This document shows positions 31,560-42,959 of a DNA stretch of 64,000 nt, piece by piece. The stretch spans positions 13,587,062 to 13,651,061 of the forward strand of contig OW203731.1 of the NCBI GenBank assembly GCA_934045075.1. The letters are read 5' to 3'. This DNA comes from Yponomeuta sedellus (lineage: Eukaryota > Arthropoda > Insecta > Lepidoptera > Yponomeutidae). The notes under the pieces were generated by a model. It was not told where the DNA came from. It worked only from the letters and a program-made list of their open reading frames with translations, and did no database searches. Position 1 is the first letter of the stretch, and every line of letters begins with the position of its first letter. A program made the position numbers and the translations under genes.

Positions 31560-32663
31560 CAACACCCGTAAGTAAATCCGGACTAAAAGTCTACAATATA
31601 TTAAAATACTGTTTTTTATTATCTATGAAACCCTTAGACCACATTTATCAATATTTTACTCATTTTATTAGAATCACTAAAAAGTTGTGGGAGTCATACA
31701 GCACGTAAGAACACCCGGGATATAATATACGTATTAAAGCATATATATTGTTGAGTGGAACCATCCTTTTTTGCATAGATATGGAGATTTTGTTTAAGCT
31801 TTTTCTTTTTTGTGTACAATAAAATCTTTTCTATGTATACCTATCTCTATATCTATTTCTTTAGAAGTGCCACATTATTATTACCAAATTCTCAACAATG
31901 AAACTTAACAATTTCAAAAATAATATCTTTCATTCTATACGTAACTTATCACCTTGTGATTTAATTTTCTTTCCCGTATTACAAGGAGAAGATGAGTATT
32001 CCTGTACCATTTTTTAGATAGATACAGAGGCATTGTTACACATCACATTGCAAATCAAAACTGAAATGATTCCATAAAAGTTGTGTAAGATAGCTTTACG
32101 GCCTTTACGTATGTATTTACGTAGATACGTACTTTTAAATATCTGCGTAATTTCCTTTTTTATGTACAATAAAGTATTCTCTGTCTATCTACTTATCTAT
32201 TAGAATAGTCAAGTGACCACTCAGCAGATTAGAAACCTGAGCCACGTTAAATGGAAAACGCTTATCACTGGTCTTACGTGCTGACCTATTCAAGGCTTTC
32301 AAGCTTAGTCGGACCAATTTACAGGAAAACGAAATCACTAAGTGGATATTACTCATTTAATTTTGGCAAAATGTGAGAGAAAAATTGTATTTTGATTCCA
32401 GTGGAAGCTTATGTAAAGTATTTTATTTCGTATTTTAAATTATATTTTAGATGTAGTACGTCGAGTGCTTTTCTCAGAATGACTGAAAATACTCCACCGT
32501 CCAACACGATGTCATTTAATGATAAAACAATGGGTAGATTCGTACTGCGGTTGCATACAAATTTAATTTTTTTTTTAAATTAACATTTTGTACGCGTCTC
32601 AATTCCGACATCAACGAGTTTATTTATTTTTTTACACCCTACGAGCTTGAGTCACTTCTCTTC
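31559..32663. other. Non-coding with two retroelement tails
   Basis: GTGTACAATAAAATCTTTTC with a (TCTA)n-like tail at about 31812-31860 and TGTACAATAAAGTATTCTC with TCTATCTACTTATC at about 32163-32205 are 3' ends of truncated retroelements. No gene. Confidence 0.6.
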
Positions 32664-32966
32664 GATTCGGTACAGAAAGTTGAATTCCTAAAATGTTGTT
32701 TTGTTTAAAGTTGAATTTGCAGCATGTTGTATCTAAATATGTCACAGATAAGCTCATCACCTTTGTACATGTTATTTGTTATGTAATATCCTGTTGCAAA
32801 AAAATACAATAATGTAGGGATATTGAATTTGCAGAAAGTTCAATTCCTGAAATATATAGTTTATTAAAAGTTGAATTTCATGTTACACACAGTATTGCAT
32901 TCAATATAGCATGATGAATCTTAATAGGTATGTTGAATTTGCAGTAAGTTGAATTCCTAAAACTTT
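32664..32966. repeat. Short direct repeats interrupted by a LINE tail
   Basis: AGTTGAATTCCTAAAA (32678), AGTTCAATTCCTGAAA (32836) and AGTTGAATTCCTAAAA (32946), each close to GTTGAATTTGCAG or ATTGAATTTGCAG, give three copies of a 30-40 bp motif. Between the first two, 32745-32818 (AGATAAGCTCATCACC..TTGTACATGTTATTTG) is a forward LINE 3' end of the 37.2-kb family. Confidence 0.6.
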
Positions 32967-33644
32967 AGCATCTCTTCATTTGCTTAGAATTGATTAAAGT
33001 ATTTTGGTACTTTTGATGATTGCTTAGAGTATTTTGTTATTCATTTGTAATTTCGGTACATCAAAGTAAGACATTTTTTTTCCTTTTTTTCGTCTTATTT
33101 TCGGTGATTTTTTTTGTCGATCGCATTTACCATTACAAATAGAAGTAGATTTCAAGATGGTTTGTACGAAAGAAAATTTTCCGAACATCCATCCGTAATC
33201 CTTCAAATTGACAGGACAATGACTGTCGTATGAAGTTTACTATATTTATGTAAATGGACTTTTCCAAATGATCTAACTAAAGAAATAATAGTATTTTCTA
33301 ATGGGGTTTTCTATGTTAATGTCTGTTCCGTTACACAGAAGCTAAACAAGGTCAGTTTAACTTTGACCCTTATATTTATTCAGTTAAGAACTGTAGAATC
33401 ACAGATATGCATGTGTGACGAATCTGTCCACTACTGTCCGTTATTCCTTCACACCATTTGCATCGTCACGCTTTCCTGACAATGTTCGCGATCATAAAGT
33501 GATCATTCAAAGATCGCAGTGATCAAACGCGCAATAAATCAGCTTTTCCGCTCGAAAGTGACATCACACAGAAGCTCACCTCTAGACACGAAAATCTAAG
33601 CCTTTTGGATGGGTTGTCAACTTGTCACGCGATATGTAATGTAT
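32967..33644. other. Non-coding, nothing recognised
   Basis: AT-rich DNA without a supported feature. Confidence 0.55.
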
Positions 33645-33740
33645 TGTGAGTCGTCGTCAGGCTATACTAGTCCACTGCTGGACATAGCCCTCCCCTAATG
33701 AGCGCCATAGCGTCCTGTCTTCAGCTTGCCGCATCCAGCA
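33645..33740 (-). pseudogene. RTE-type LINE end, decayed
   Basis: On the + strand TCCACTGCTGGACATAGCCC, TCCCCTAATGAGCGCC and CTTGCCGCATCCAGCATC are the reversed tail region (LDAA..MWR..GLYVQQW type) of an RTE-like ORF. Frame shifts and stops prevent a continuous translation. Confidence 0.65.
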
Positions 33741-34157
33741 TCTGCCTGCAGTTTTGTATTGTGTATTGTGAGTGAACAATTAAAACATCATTCATAAGTG
33801 GCATAGAGGGTGTCGGGAAGGTAGACGATGGTGGTGTCCAATTCTATATAGTTTTTTGCTACATTCTAAGTTATCTCTTAGCTCCAGCTAACTTGTAGGT
33901 CGTCAACTTAAAAGCCCATATTCTTTTGGCGTATCGATGTTAACCGCTGTGTCGTCTAGTATTATCTGTAGAACTCTGCCTCTGACAGGACGTGTAAAAT
34001 TATGTCGAATCTTGACCTACCTCAACTTTACACGCAACATCTCTCTGCTTAGATGATAGTCTGATTTTGTCGCTTGCATATGCCTTTACACAATCTCCAA
34101 TCGACAACCCTCGGTTTCTGTCAGTTTCAGGTAGCTTTGGAGCAGGGATAAAATAGC
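33741..34157. other. Non-coding, possible decayed coding element
   Basis: On the reverse strand about 33990-34120 has a frame with few stops, but I recognise no family. Confidence 0.4.
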
Positions 34158-34191
34158 ACGTGATGTTGATCCAAGTGGATCAACATCACGT
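34158..34191. repeat. Perfect 16-bp stem hairpin, 2-nt gap
   Basis: ACGTGATGTTGATCCA at 34158-34173 is the exact reverse complement of 34176-34191, separated by AG. Both-strand frames at 34160-34393 and 34186-34374 start inside it; neither has a known motif. Confidence 0.85.
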
Positions 34192-35060
34192 TGGTTCTAT
34201 TTCATGGCATGGCATTTTTGCATTTGGTGACAACGCATTAGTGTCCATCTTTTTGAAACTTCTACACTCTATGGTTCTTGTCGTTCTTGTTGTATGGGAC
34301 TTTCCTCTCATTGCGATTCTCCACAGTGCGCCGATGCGTGTATTTTCTGACATTCTGCCAGCTTTTTGTGGCATACAGGAACATTACTGTTAAAATGCAA
34401 TTATCCTAATACATCTGCAATGTTAGTATGGTGGTTATTAAATAATTATTCTATGTGTCAAAAACTGTATGTACTATTTTAAAATTGTTAAGGGTAATTA
34501 TTTTAAAATCAGACGCTTCAAGGCAGGAGCTCTTCCTAATAGATAGGTTCGGATCTAATCGGATAGGATTTTCTGTAATTAACATTCAGAAATAGTTGCA
34601 GATGTCTTTAAGGCTTTACTTACCTACCTTCGCCTGTCAGAGGCAGGAGAAGTAATTTGTATGCACGTTACGCGAACTCGAACAAAAGGCATTATGGCAT
34701 CCGCTCCCGGGACACCACTTCGTTTGTTATTATTATACTAATGACGAAAATTTATGGCTCCTTAAATTCGCCGTGCTGCAAATATTAAGCGACTTAGCTT
34801 TTTATAGCCGACTTTTTTCATGGCATTAAAATAAATGCAGCAGGGGGATAAGTTCTTTTAATGAAGGACAAAGCTTGTATAGATTTTATTCGTAGGCTCT
34901 ATCAACATTATGTAGGTTTACATGCTAAATTACAGCTGAGTTTCCAACAAAAATATAAACATCATGAATCTGCTTTACATTTATATTTGATGCAATATCT
35001 GATCTACTTCCTTTCTCAGTTAATGATTTGGCTTGGTCTCAAAATTGCGAAGAAGTTAAT
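34192..35060. other. Non-coding, nothing recognised
   Basis: No supported feature. The word CGCCTGTCAGAGGCAGGAG near 34632 has a small self-complementary core. Confidence 0.5.
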
Positions 35061-36400
35061 ACTTTAAACTCGCTCTAGATGGATACTGAGCCGGTCGCGT
35101 ATTTCAAAATCTGCATTCGAGACGAGCGCGTCCGTCGCATTTACTCTTGCGAATTTTTATGCGAATGCAAAATACTCGACGAATGCACAGATGCGATGTC
35201 CATCATTCGCTCCGTATGGTTTGTTTTCGTCTAATTTGAATGTCTAATGTCCATTCGTATACGTCTTATCGTTTCACTTATCCTTATGTTAATAACATAC
35301 TCCTACTGGAGCTTAGCAGACGGAGAATAAATATGTATACGCGAGTGACTCGGAGTCGTAAACTAAACTCTTATTGCCTTTTTATATGACTTATACTCTT
35401 ACGTACCTATTCACAATACTCGGGGCGGCCGAGGGATAGAATCACGAAATCGATATCAATTGAACAAGACTCTCGTTTTCGTTTACACACTTTTTTCAAT
35501 GATAAAGCTCTAACATTATTGAAAGAGCTCTTTTCCTTCCAAATTCCCGTTGTATAATCAACGCTTTTCGCGCGTATTTTTATTGATTCTCCCTGAACAG
35601 CCGCCTCCACCCCCCGAATGTTCAACCCCCAGCCCCCTTCAGCCCCCGCAGCAAGGAAGCTGGGATGGAAGCTGCCTCCTACCGCGCATTCATAATCGTA
35701 TCGGCACACACACGACACTTTTAACAGACAAAACACCGCCTTAATTTTAAGCCCATAGGAACCTTTTTACCGTCAAGCGGGCCCGCCGAAAGAATGGAAG
35801 AAAATCGTGCGTTACCAGCCACGAGACATTAAGCGTCATATAAATTACATTAGCATATAAATAAAGTATTTTTGTTATGTCGGTGGTTCTGTCCGTATAT
35901 CTGGCTCTTTTACGACGTCGGGTACGGGGTAAGCCGCGACATTTTTGTTCTCCTTTTTAGATAAATCCACCGTCTTAACGACCGCAAGCAAATACATGTT
36001 ATCGGTATACGTTTATTGCTTATTCGATCTCATAAATAATTCCAATGGAAACACGCACGAAAATTAATTTTGTATGTTATGAAAAGGGCTCCAGTACCGA
36101 GTAACAATACGGCGCAGAGAAAGGTAGGCCCTTTCTTGTTAAATGAAAAACGTAAGAAAGTAATGAATAGTTTTTTTTGTGTGTTTATTATGATTTTCTC
36201 TATTTGTGAAAAGTGGAACTGCTGGATAGTTAATTTTACAGTTTGCTTACTACATACAATTTTACTTAATCAGGGTAACGTCTTTATTGACAATGGGCAT
36301 TGATCAGGGAGGCATCGATTGTCGTAAAGTGAAAACCATTTCGAGGAATAGGGATACTCATTACTAATATTTATCGCAAAATAATGATCACTTCATTTTT
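35061..36400. other. Repeat-poor DNA, possible regulatory block
   Basis: About 1.3 kb free of the repeats found elsewhere. It mixes CpG-bearing DNA with POU/homeodomain-like words (TACATTAGCATATAAATAAA at 35847). A C-rich patch lies at 35605-35650 (CCGCCTCCACCCCCCG). The proline-rich translation of that patch (35550-35744) is probably fortuitous. Confidence 0.3.
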
Positions 36401-37177
36401 CTTTCAATGACGTCATCATTGGTTCTAAAGCGGTAGTTCCATTGCCTACAAATATTAAAAAAAAAATCGTCAACAACAACATTTGTCAAACGTTTTTTTT
36501 TATCATGAATAAATTCAATGAACTTAGTTCATAATGCCAGTGGCGACGTCATACTTAAAAAACTTTAAATAATTAATAAAAAAATAATTACATCCAAAAT
36601 TAAGAAAATATTCAAATTAGTTTCTTATATTAGTCTATATTTTAGATTTATAGAACAAAAAATAGGATGTGACAATGCCCATTGTCCTTAATGTTTTGGA
36701 TGCCTAGTAGGTAACATAACTATCACTAACTATCTCTACGTGTGTAGGTCGTGGAGACCGTTCCAGGGGATAAATGGGACAGACGACGATAAGAAACGAC
36801 AGCGCTGGAGATATGGGAGGGCGGTTTGTAAAGCGTAATTATTTCAGTATGTAAGACTGAAAGGAAATGGGTGACCTAATTGGGCAAATTGATCGCGAAA
36901 CATGAAAGACTACCTACTGAAAATGTTACTTGGTTTATTACCCACAGTTGTTAATCTTTTTGTACGACTGCCCAAACACACTTGTTTCGTATCACATAGT
37001 GTGATCGTGGGTTTGAATCTCGGTATATACCAAACCAATAACTTGTTTTCCTAGTTACGTATATTAATGAAGGTGCAAATTATGTTGTGTACCTAATATT
37101 TTCTGGTTTAATGTATTTTTTTATTCATCATATTATTCTAAATGCATAAATTGATTTATTTTTATTTTATTTATAAC
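36401..37177. other. Non-coding, SINE scrap
   Basis: GTGATCGTGGGTTTGAATC at about 37002 and TTTTCCTAGTTACGTATAT are a decayed SINE2-like head and body start. The rest is AT-rich. Confidence 0.5.
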
Positions 37178-37310
37178 TTACTTTACTTTATACTTTATTG
37201 TACACGAAAAACACAAAAAAAGAAATACAATTAAAGAAAATACATGTACAAAGGCGAGCTTATCTCTGTAAGAGATTTCTTCCAGCAAACCTTGTTATTA
37301 AGGCACACAA
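37178..37310 (-). mobile_element. LINE 3' untranslated end
   Basis: Read on the reverse strand: GGTTTGCTGGAAGAAATCTC, TTACAGAGATAAGCTCGCC, TTTGTACATG and the terminal TACAATAAAGTATAAAG. It lies about 150 bp behind the coding end at 37464 on the same strand. It is the reference for the fragments at 3.3, 17.2, 19.2, 19.9, 32.7 and 44.4 kb. Confidence 0.8.
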
Positions 37311-37463
37311 ACACACTACTAGTAAAAACTTAAATCAATAAAAGACGGCTGGCGTTTGTGCCAATTACAGCACTCACAATTTAACATTAACGACTTATTC
37401 TAACAAATAAACTGATATAGTACCGCTATTAGGCTTACAAATATTTATACAGGTATCAGAAAG

Positions 37464-37775
37464 CTAGCTGAGATCGATTTTAGATTTAAAACACCCCAGC
37501 CCATCACAAAATACATCTAGATCATACGCCTTCCAACATTCATTATAAGTTCTTAGCATTCTATTTATCGGAGCATTTTCTCCCATGTTAGTCCTACAGA
37601 ATGGCAGAGAAAAAATGTCCTTATTAATTAGTCTTGAGTTAGGCCTTGGTACTTTAAGAGATATACATTCTAATAGGTCCTCACAATGCGCTTGGCCGCT
37701 GATTATTTTATGCAAAAAAGTAAGATCATGCATTCGATTTAAAAGTGTGTTTACCATAACAGGCAGTCGTATTTT
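37464..37775 (-). pseudogene. Non-LTR retrotransposon RT ORF, C-terminus
   Basis: About 100 codons of open frame on the reverse strand. Visible in order are LLNRMHDLTFLHKIISG, then C-E-D-L-L-E, then L-K-V-P-R, then R-T-N-M-G-E-N-A-P-I-N-R-M, then T-Y-N-E. The pattern R..D..FL.K...G...C..LL......VP....R......RTN...N.P..RM...YN is the C-terminal, post-polymerase region of Jockey-superfamily LINE ORF2 proteins. It keeps its stop codon and 3' end, but an in-frame stop lies just upstream, so the copy is 5'-truncated and dead. Confidence 0.8.
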
Positions 37776-38156
37776 CTTTTATGTAATAATCACTATTTTT
37801 ACATATTTTCTTGAAAAATCAAAAGGGTTCCATTATCACATGGTTTATTAAAAAAAAAACTTGCTAAATTACCGATTTTTGATTTCGAAACAAAAAAGGA
37901 TAATTTTGCACGTTAATTTTCTTTCTGTGACATAACGAAACACTTAGCAACCAAGCTTCCATTATAGAAGGATTACCTTTTTTATTTGAATTATTCAACG
38001 CATGACATCCAATCATTACCAATATTGACTGGAACAAGTACCTACTATCGTACAGTCGACAGCGCGTCAACCTTAGACACCCTGAAATCCTCTTTAAACC
38101 AAACGGCTAAGGCCTATAGGGCAACCCCTATGAGCTTTCCAAAGTCGTAAATTTAC
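37776..38156. other. Non-coding, nothing firmly recognised
   Basis: AT-rich. GTACAGTCGACAGCGCGTCA at about 38051 recurs in similar form near 12767. Confidence 0.5.
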
Positions 38157-38269
38157 GTACAGTCACTGCACAGTACCTTGTCAAAGTAAAAACACTAAAT
38201 TTCTCATACATCAGACAAGAAGAGGATAATATGACAAGGTTCTAACATGTTTACATGTTAGTGCTGTAC
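38157..38269. repeat. Repeat D, MITE-like, about 113 bp
   Basis: GTACAGTCACTGCACAG at one end and a near reverse complement (TTAGTGCTGTAC) at the other, with GTACCTTGTCAAAGT and GACAAGGTTCTAACATG as inner partners. A reversed copy is at 63412-63541. Confidence 0.6.
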
Positions 38270-38752
38270 CTACAACAGCTTTTGACCGTAAGTAAGCCCA
38301 AACCGCTTGACTCAAAACTATTCCCATAGGTACGCGCCGTTCAATCATTGTATATTTTTTATCATTTCCCTTCGCTACCGTTCTCCTTGCATATCGGCCT
38401 CTATCTTTCCCGGGTAAGAAGCATTAGGCATGTCGGGCACACATTGTGGCTTGAATACTAAAATGGACAAGAAAAATTACAACCCAGATACATATCTCGA
38501 CGGATCGAGATCGAAACAGCTTTCGGGGCATAATTCGGGGGTGCCGGCGTGAACAAGCTGGAACAGAAGTCGCTGTCGCGTTAAAGGTACTTTTACAAGA
38601 GTTTTTTTGCATGTATAAAACAAAAGAAACTCGATAGTGGTTGTCCGCTACAACATAATAATAGTTGTACGTAATAGAGTCTTGTAAAGAAACGTCGAGG
38701 TAAAATAGCAATAAATTACTACGCGATTAAGCCCCGAAAATATTCTAACTAT
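38270..38752. other. Non-coding, nothing recognised
   Basis: No supported feature. A 95-codon reverse frame (38424-38711) has no known motif. Confidence 0.5.
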
Positions 38753-38945
38753 CTTGTAAAGAGGTTCGAAATTTCACTGATGCCGGTGAGTCACCCATTA
38801 GCTCAGTTGGGAGAGCGCTGGCACGGTTAGCCAGAGGTCACGGGTTCGCGTGCCGGCATGGGTGGAATTTTTAGCCTCTAAATAGGTTTTTTAAAATTAT
38901 CCTTAGCACGGGTTAGTGCATTAAAAAGAATATAATAATATAACA
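38753..38945 (+). mobile_element. SINE1 with long 3' tail, 5'-truncated leader
   Basis: It starts within the leader at TTGTAAAGAGGTTCG and has the tRNA-like core (CCCATTAGCTCAGTTGG; the B box is mutated to GGGTTCGCGTGCC). It ends with TAGCACGGGTTAGTGC and AAAAAGAATATAATAATA. This long tail is also present at 9.3, 26.6 and 41.4 kb. Confidence 0.9.
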
Positions 38946-39054
38946 ACATAACATTTACATACAGGCACATACATTGCTTCTGGCGACACACTAGGATACC
39001 TTGTGTCGTGGAAACTAGAAACAACGACATCACAAACGTGTAAACATCAACGAC

Positions 39055-39148
39055 CTGGGGTTTTTTTTTGTCCCCAGCCGGGGTTCGAAACCGGGACCTC
39101 TTGCATGGTAGGCGCTATAGATGCGCTACCGCTGCGCCACAGAAGTCG
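39055..39148 (-). mobile_element. tRNA-like SINE head, another family
   Basis: Reverse strand: TGGCGCAGCGGTAGCGCATC (A box) and GGTTTCGAACCCCGGCTGGG (B box). It ends in a poly-T run on the + strand at 39060. Before it, 38975-39045 carries the ACTAGGATACC and GACATCACAAACGTG words of the SINE3 3' extension. Confidence 0.65.
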
Positions 39149-41407
39149 TCATTGAGCGAATGACGAACGAATGATGAATAAATAATTAATTTATCTTTTC
39201 TCCCTCATTGCGTTGTTCTCGATTGTGCTACGTTCTGCTGCTACCGTGTAAATTATTTTTCTTAATCTTATTTATTTAATAGGCCATAAATTATTTTTAA
39301 ATACGAAAACAATGGGAAGGACATCTAAACAAACCTACGGCTTTCTCTTCAACAGCACAGTACACTCCACTGTACGATATCGAACCAAACCGTTCAATAA
39401 TACAACTTTTATTAGTTATTTCTTCATTCCCAAATCGAAACCCAAATTGAAATGTCTAGAGCAAAACAACACAGAAAGATAACTCAACCGTACCTTCTGT
39501 CTATAACGGTTTTGTGGGAGCGCCGGAAAAGTGAGAAATATGAAGGCAAGAGGTCGTATCTCGGGACCGCCACTGTGCCGAGCCTCCCCGTCCTCCCCCG
39601 TCCTTGATTGAGGGCTTGCGAAGTGCGTCACTCACGCCGGGGTTTGATTCTTTATGCGACTTCACCTTTGATGTTTAAATTTGTATGAGCTTAACTTTGG
39701 AAAGTCTCGGCTATTGGTGGAATTGGCTATTGATGTAGAGTAGCTGGATAGTTCCGCTGTTCATCTGTGCACGGCCTCGTTTTGGGCTTACTTACGGTTA
39801 GTGCTAACAAGAGTCGTGAGTTCGATTCCCGCTGGAGTTGGTATTTCGTTTTGTAGATTTTGTTTTTTTAATAATAAATCAATGTATTTTATTCAAAATT
39901 GCATAAAAACTGTGACTTATTGAAAGTTACAAGTAAAATTAGGTTTCCTTTTCAAATTCTTAATCATGTTGACGGTACCTACGTATGAAATATTTATTTA
40001 TTAATTATTGCTTTATGTACGTTTATTGTATGATTTAATTATTATATTTCACCCTTAGTTCTTGCATTACCCTTTGTCTTCATCAGCCTCTTTAACACCA
40101 AAGATTTGCTGGAAGAGAATTAAGCACACGATAGTAAATTTACGTATGTAATTAGTGCAATAAAGTACTGACTCGTGCAATAAAGTGAGTAAATTAATAA
40201 ACGTAAATCAAATAAAATCTTTTGGTTTTAAAAAACAATGTTAATTTCACACTGCACTACACACAGAAATCAATCGCGCCAGCAAAAACAAGATGAATAG
40301 GCCAAAATATTGCCTAGTCAAGAACAAATCAAAAATATATGCACCCTCGTCCGCGGACGTGAGTGGCTTCTCAAAGCGCGATTTACATGACGAACTAGGC
40401 GTCGCGGGCGGCACACTACAGAGAGTTAGCTCGTTGGTAAAATACATATATTATTTTTTACAATTTATAGGCTCGAACGCACTTGACGGTTTGAACGCAT
40501 AAGCTAATCCGTAAATTTATCCGTAACCTCGTGCGGGAGTGGGTGAATGACATGAAAAAATCATAATAAAACTGAGCGAACTTCATTAGATTATCATAAG
40601 AGGCATAGATTTGAGAATTTCATAGTATTTTAAGTGCGTTTCATACGAACGGTGACTTTGGGCACGTTTCCTTTTTTATATACTGTGTTTGTAAAATTTC
40701 TTAAAATTTTTCAGGCAAAAAACGTTCAAATGTAACTAATCCAAGAAAATGTTTAATTACCAAAAGTTTAGCATGCTTGAATCCAATGTATTTCATGAAA
40801 TTACTAATAATATTGCAAAATAGGAAATAAGAACCAACTTTCTAATATTTCTTACTTTACCAAAACTAAAAAAGGTTACTTGTCTATTAGGTATTAGGAT
40901 GGAAAAATTAATTTGTAAATTGTAAGTCGTGTATTATCGGCACTGAAGAAACAGTTTTCAGATTTTGCTTTATTTCAATAACACGTTGTACTGTATACAC
41001 TACATATTGAGAATTTTAAGTGAATGAATTTACTGTCAACGTAAATAGTCACATAATAGTAACAGATCGCTTTGATATTATAAGAAGTGTAGCTGCTGAG
41101 TTAATCTGCTATGCTGAATATTTTGTATAGACGTCGCGTGCGACGATTTTTTATTTAAATTGTTACATTTAGATCTGCTCAACTACGGAGGTAACAAGGG
41201 GGACTATAAAGCCTATTTTAGGAGCTTCTGACATCTTGATTTCTTTGTGACTTTTACCTGGAGACATCTGCATATTTTTCTTACAACGCATGAGATAGTT
41301 TGGTTATGGCTTACTCTGCAACAAATATGTAAAAGTTGAGCTGCTGTCCCTGTATGTATCACCAAAACTCTTTTGAGTAGGACCTTTCGGACCTTAGAAA
41401 AAAAAAG
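39149..41407. other. Non-coding, repeat-poor
   Basis: A SINE-like B-box scrap lies at about 39815 (GTGAGTTCGATTCCC). CpG-richer single-copy patches lie at 39430-39660 and 40330-40440. The frames there (39416-39631 -, 40247-40502 both strands) match nothing I know. Confidence 0.5.
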
Positions 41408-42134
41408 ATAAAAAGTTTTACACTATTTTTATTTTTAATGCACTAACCCGTGCTAAGGAACAAATTTAAAAACCTATTTAGAGGCTAAAAATTTCACCCA
41501 TGCCGGGATTCGAACCCGCAACCTCTGGCTATCCGTACCAGCGCTCTACCAACTGAGCCAATGGGCGACTCACGGCATCAGTAAAATTTCGAACCTCTTT
41601 ACAATATTCTCTGTATTACGTACAGGCAGCGACATCTGACTTAAGCAAATTGCATTACTTACAGCCCCGACTACCTACTTTGCAGTTAGGTTTAACATCG
41701 GAACGATATCACTGTACCCACATGATTACACTATTTTTATTTTTAATGCACTAACCCGTGCTAAGGAACAAATTTAAAAACCTATTTAGAGGCTAAAAAT
41801 TTCACCCATGCCGGGATTCGAACCCGCAACCTCTGGCTATCCGTACCAGCGCTCTACCAACTGAGCCAATGGGCGACTCACGGCATCAGTAAAATTTCGA
41901 ACCTCTTTACAATATTCTCTGTATTACGTACAGGCAGCGACATCTTACTTATCTGTCGCTGCCTGTACGTAATACAGAGAATATTGTAAAGAGGTTCGAA
42001 ATTTTACTGATGCCGTGAGTCGCCCATTGGCTCAGTTGGTAGAGCGCTGGTACGGATAGCCAGAGGTTGCGGGTTCGAATCCCGGCATGGGTGAAATTTT
42101 TAGCCTCTAAATAGGTTTTTAAATAAAAAGTTTT
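41408..42134. mobile_element. Triple SINE1 composite with 171-bp perfect palindrome
   Basis: There are three SINE1 copies. Copy one (41420-about 41691) and copy two (41726-about 41951) are on the reverse strand and are identical over 220 bp with an offset of exactly 308 bp. Copy three (41954-42122) is forward and is the exact reverse complement of 41772-41942 (171 of 171 bases) across an 11-nt gap. The whole array is flanked by ATAAAAAGTTTT at 41408-41419 and 42123-42134, the same length as the duplication of the simple copy at 21897. All three carry a GTGAAATTTTTAGCC variant and the GTACGGATAGC core variant, so they arose from one another. Confidence 0.93.
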
Positions 42135-42579
42135 GTTTTGTTGACGTCATAGTACATAAATAGTAATTCTGTGGTAATTTCAGACTTTTTGAAAAGAAAG
42201 TAGATACTTGCATTTATTGCAGCATAGAATACGTCATAAAAAGAAACTTTTGCTCCTGTCACTTTTCAGTCGGTCACTTATTGCGACCATCGATGGACAA
42301 GCCTATCTACAGACCGTTTATCTATTAACATAAGTAAAATGAAAAATCTGTCAAATTTTACTACCAGGATCTTGATCATAAAGCTACCTTTATTTACACT
42401 TCATGATTACATTTTCTCGTATACAATACAATAAATAATATTCTCATCTTATATCCCAGGTGAATTATACTTACAGATACTTTATTTGTCAAACATAGGT
42501 CAACAGTACAATACCTACATGCATACGATACATGTTACGTCATAATGATACAATATTCCCCCACAATACCACATTGCAA
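42135..42579. other. Non-coding, nothing recognised
   Basis: AT-rich DNA without a supported feature. Confidence 0.55.
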
Positions 42580-42771
42580 CGCTCGTGGCCAAGTGGCCTA
42601 GACGAACCGAGTGATTGGAATCAATCACTCGAGTTGAGCAACAACAGGCGCGGTTAGGTGCGGGATGGGTGAGTTAAGCCATGTCAGAGGCCTTATAACT
42701 TCGGCTTGATAACTTCTGACAGTAGGTAAGGCCCGCCACTGTCTTACAAACCTCCACCAACCCGGACAAAA
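42580..42771 (+). mobile_element. Family A, 5' half with tRNA/5S-like segment
   Basis: It starts CGCTCGTGGCCAAGTGGCC, where TGGCCAAGTGG fits a tRNA A box. GAGTGATTGGAATCAATCAC forms a hairpin. GAGCAACAACAGGCGCGG and TTAGGTGCGGGATGGGTGA at 42636-42672 resemble the internal promoter region of 5S rRNA (AGCAACGTCGGGCGCGG and TTAGTACTTGGATGGGTGA). The middle is deleted, and it ends within CTCCACCAACCCGGACA. Confidence 0.75.
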
Positions 42772-42912
42772 TTATGTTATCAGGTGAAATTAATATTATC
42801 AAAAAAAAAAAAGTTTTGTTTGTAGTAAGTTTTCTCTATCTATATCTCTATAGAATTTCTTAATGTTTCGCGATACTCATGCATAGTAAATATATTAAAC
42901 GCGATTGATTAT

Positions 42913-42959
42913 TCGCGATTGTTTATTAGGTAAAACTTTTATCTAATAAACAATCGCGA
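42913..42959. repeat. Hairpin, 23-bp stem with one mismatch
   Basis: TCGCGATTGTTTATTAGGT.. at 42913-42935 pairs with 42937-42959 around a single base. CGCGATTGATTATTCGCG just before it partly repeats the motif. Confidence 0.85.

Noticed and set aside
35550..35744. Proline-rich small protein
   Set aside because: Derived from a C-rich patch within an otherwise non-coding block; no conserved signature.
40247..40502. Opposed small frames around 40.3-40.5 kb
   Set aside because: Frames on both strands over the same CpG-bearing patch, no known motif; likely fortuitous.
41418..42124. CRISPR-like or satellite array
   Set aside because: The repeats are SINE copies in mixed orientation with a retrotransposition-type target duplication; there are no short regular spacers.
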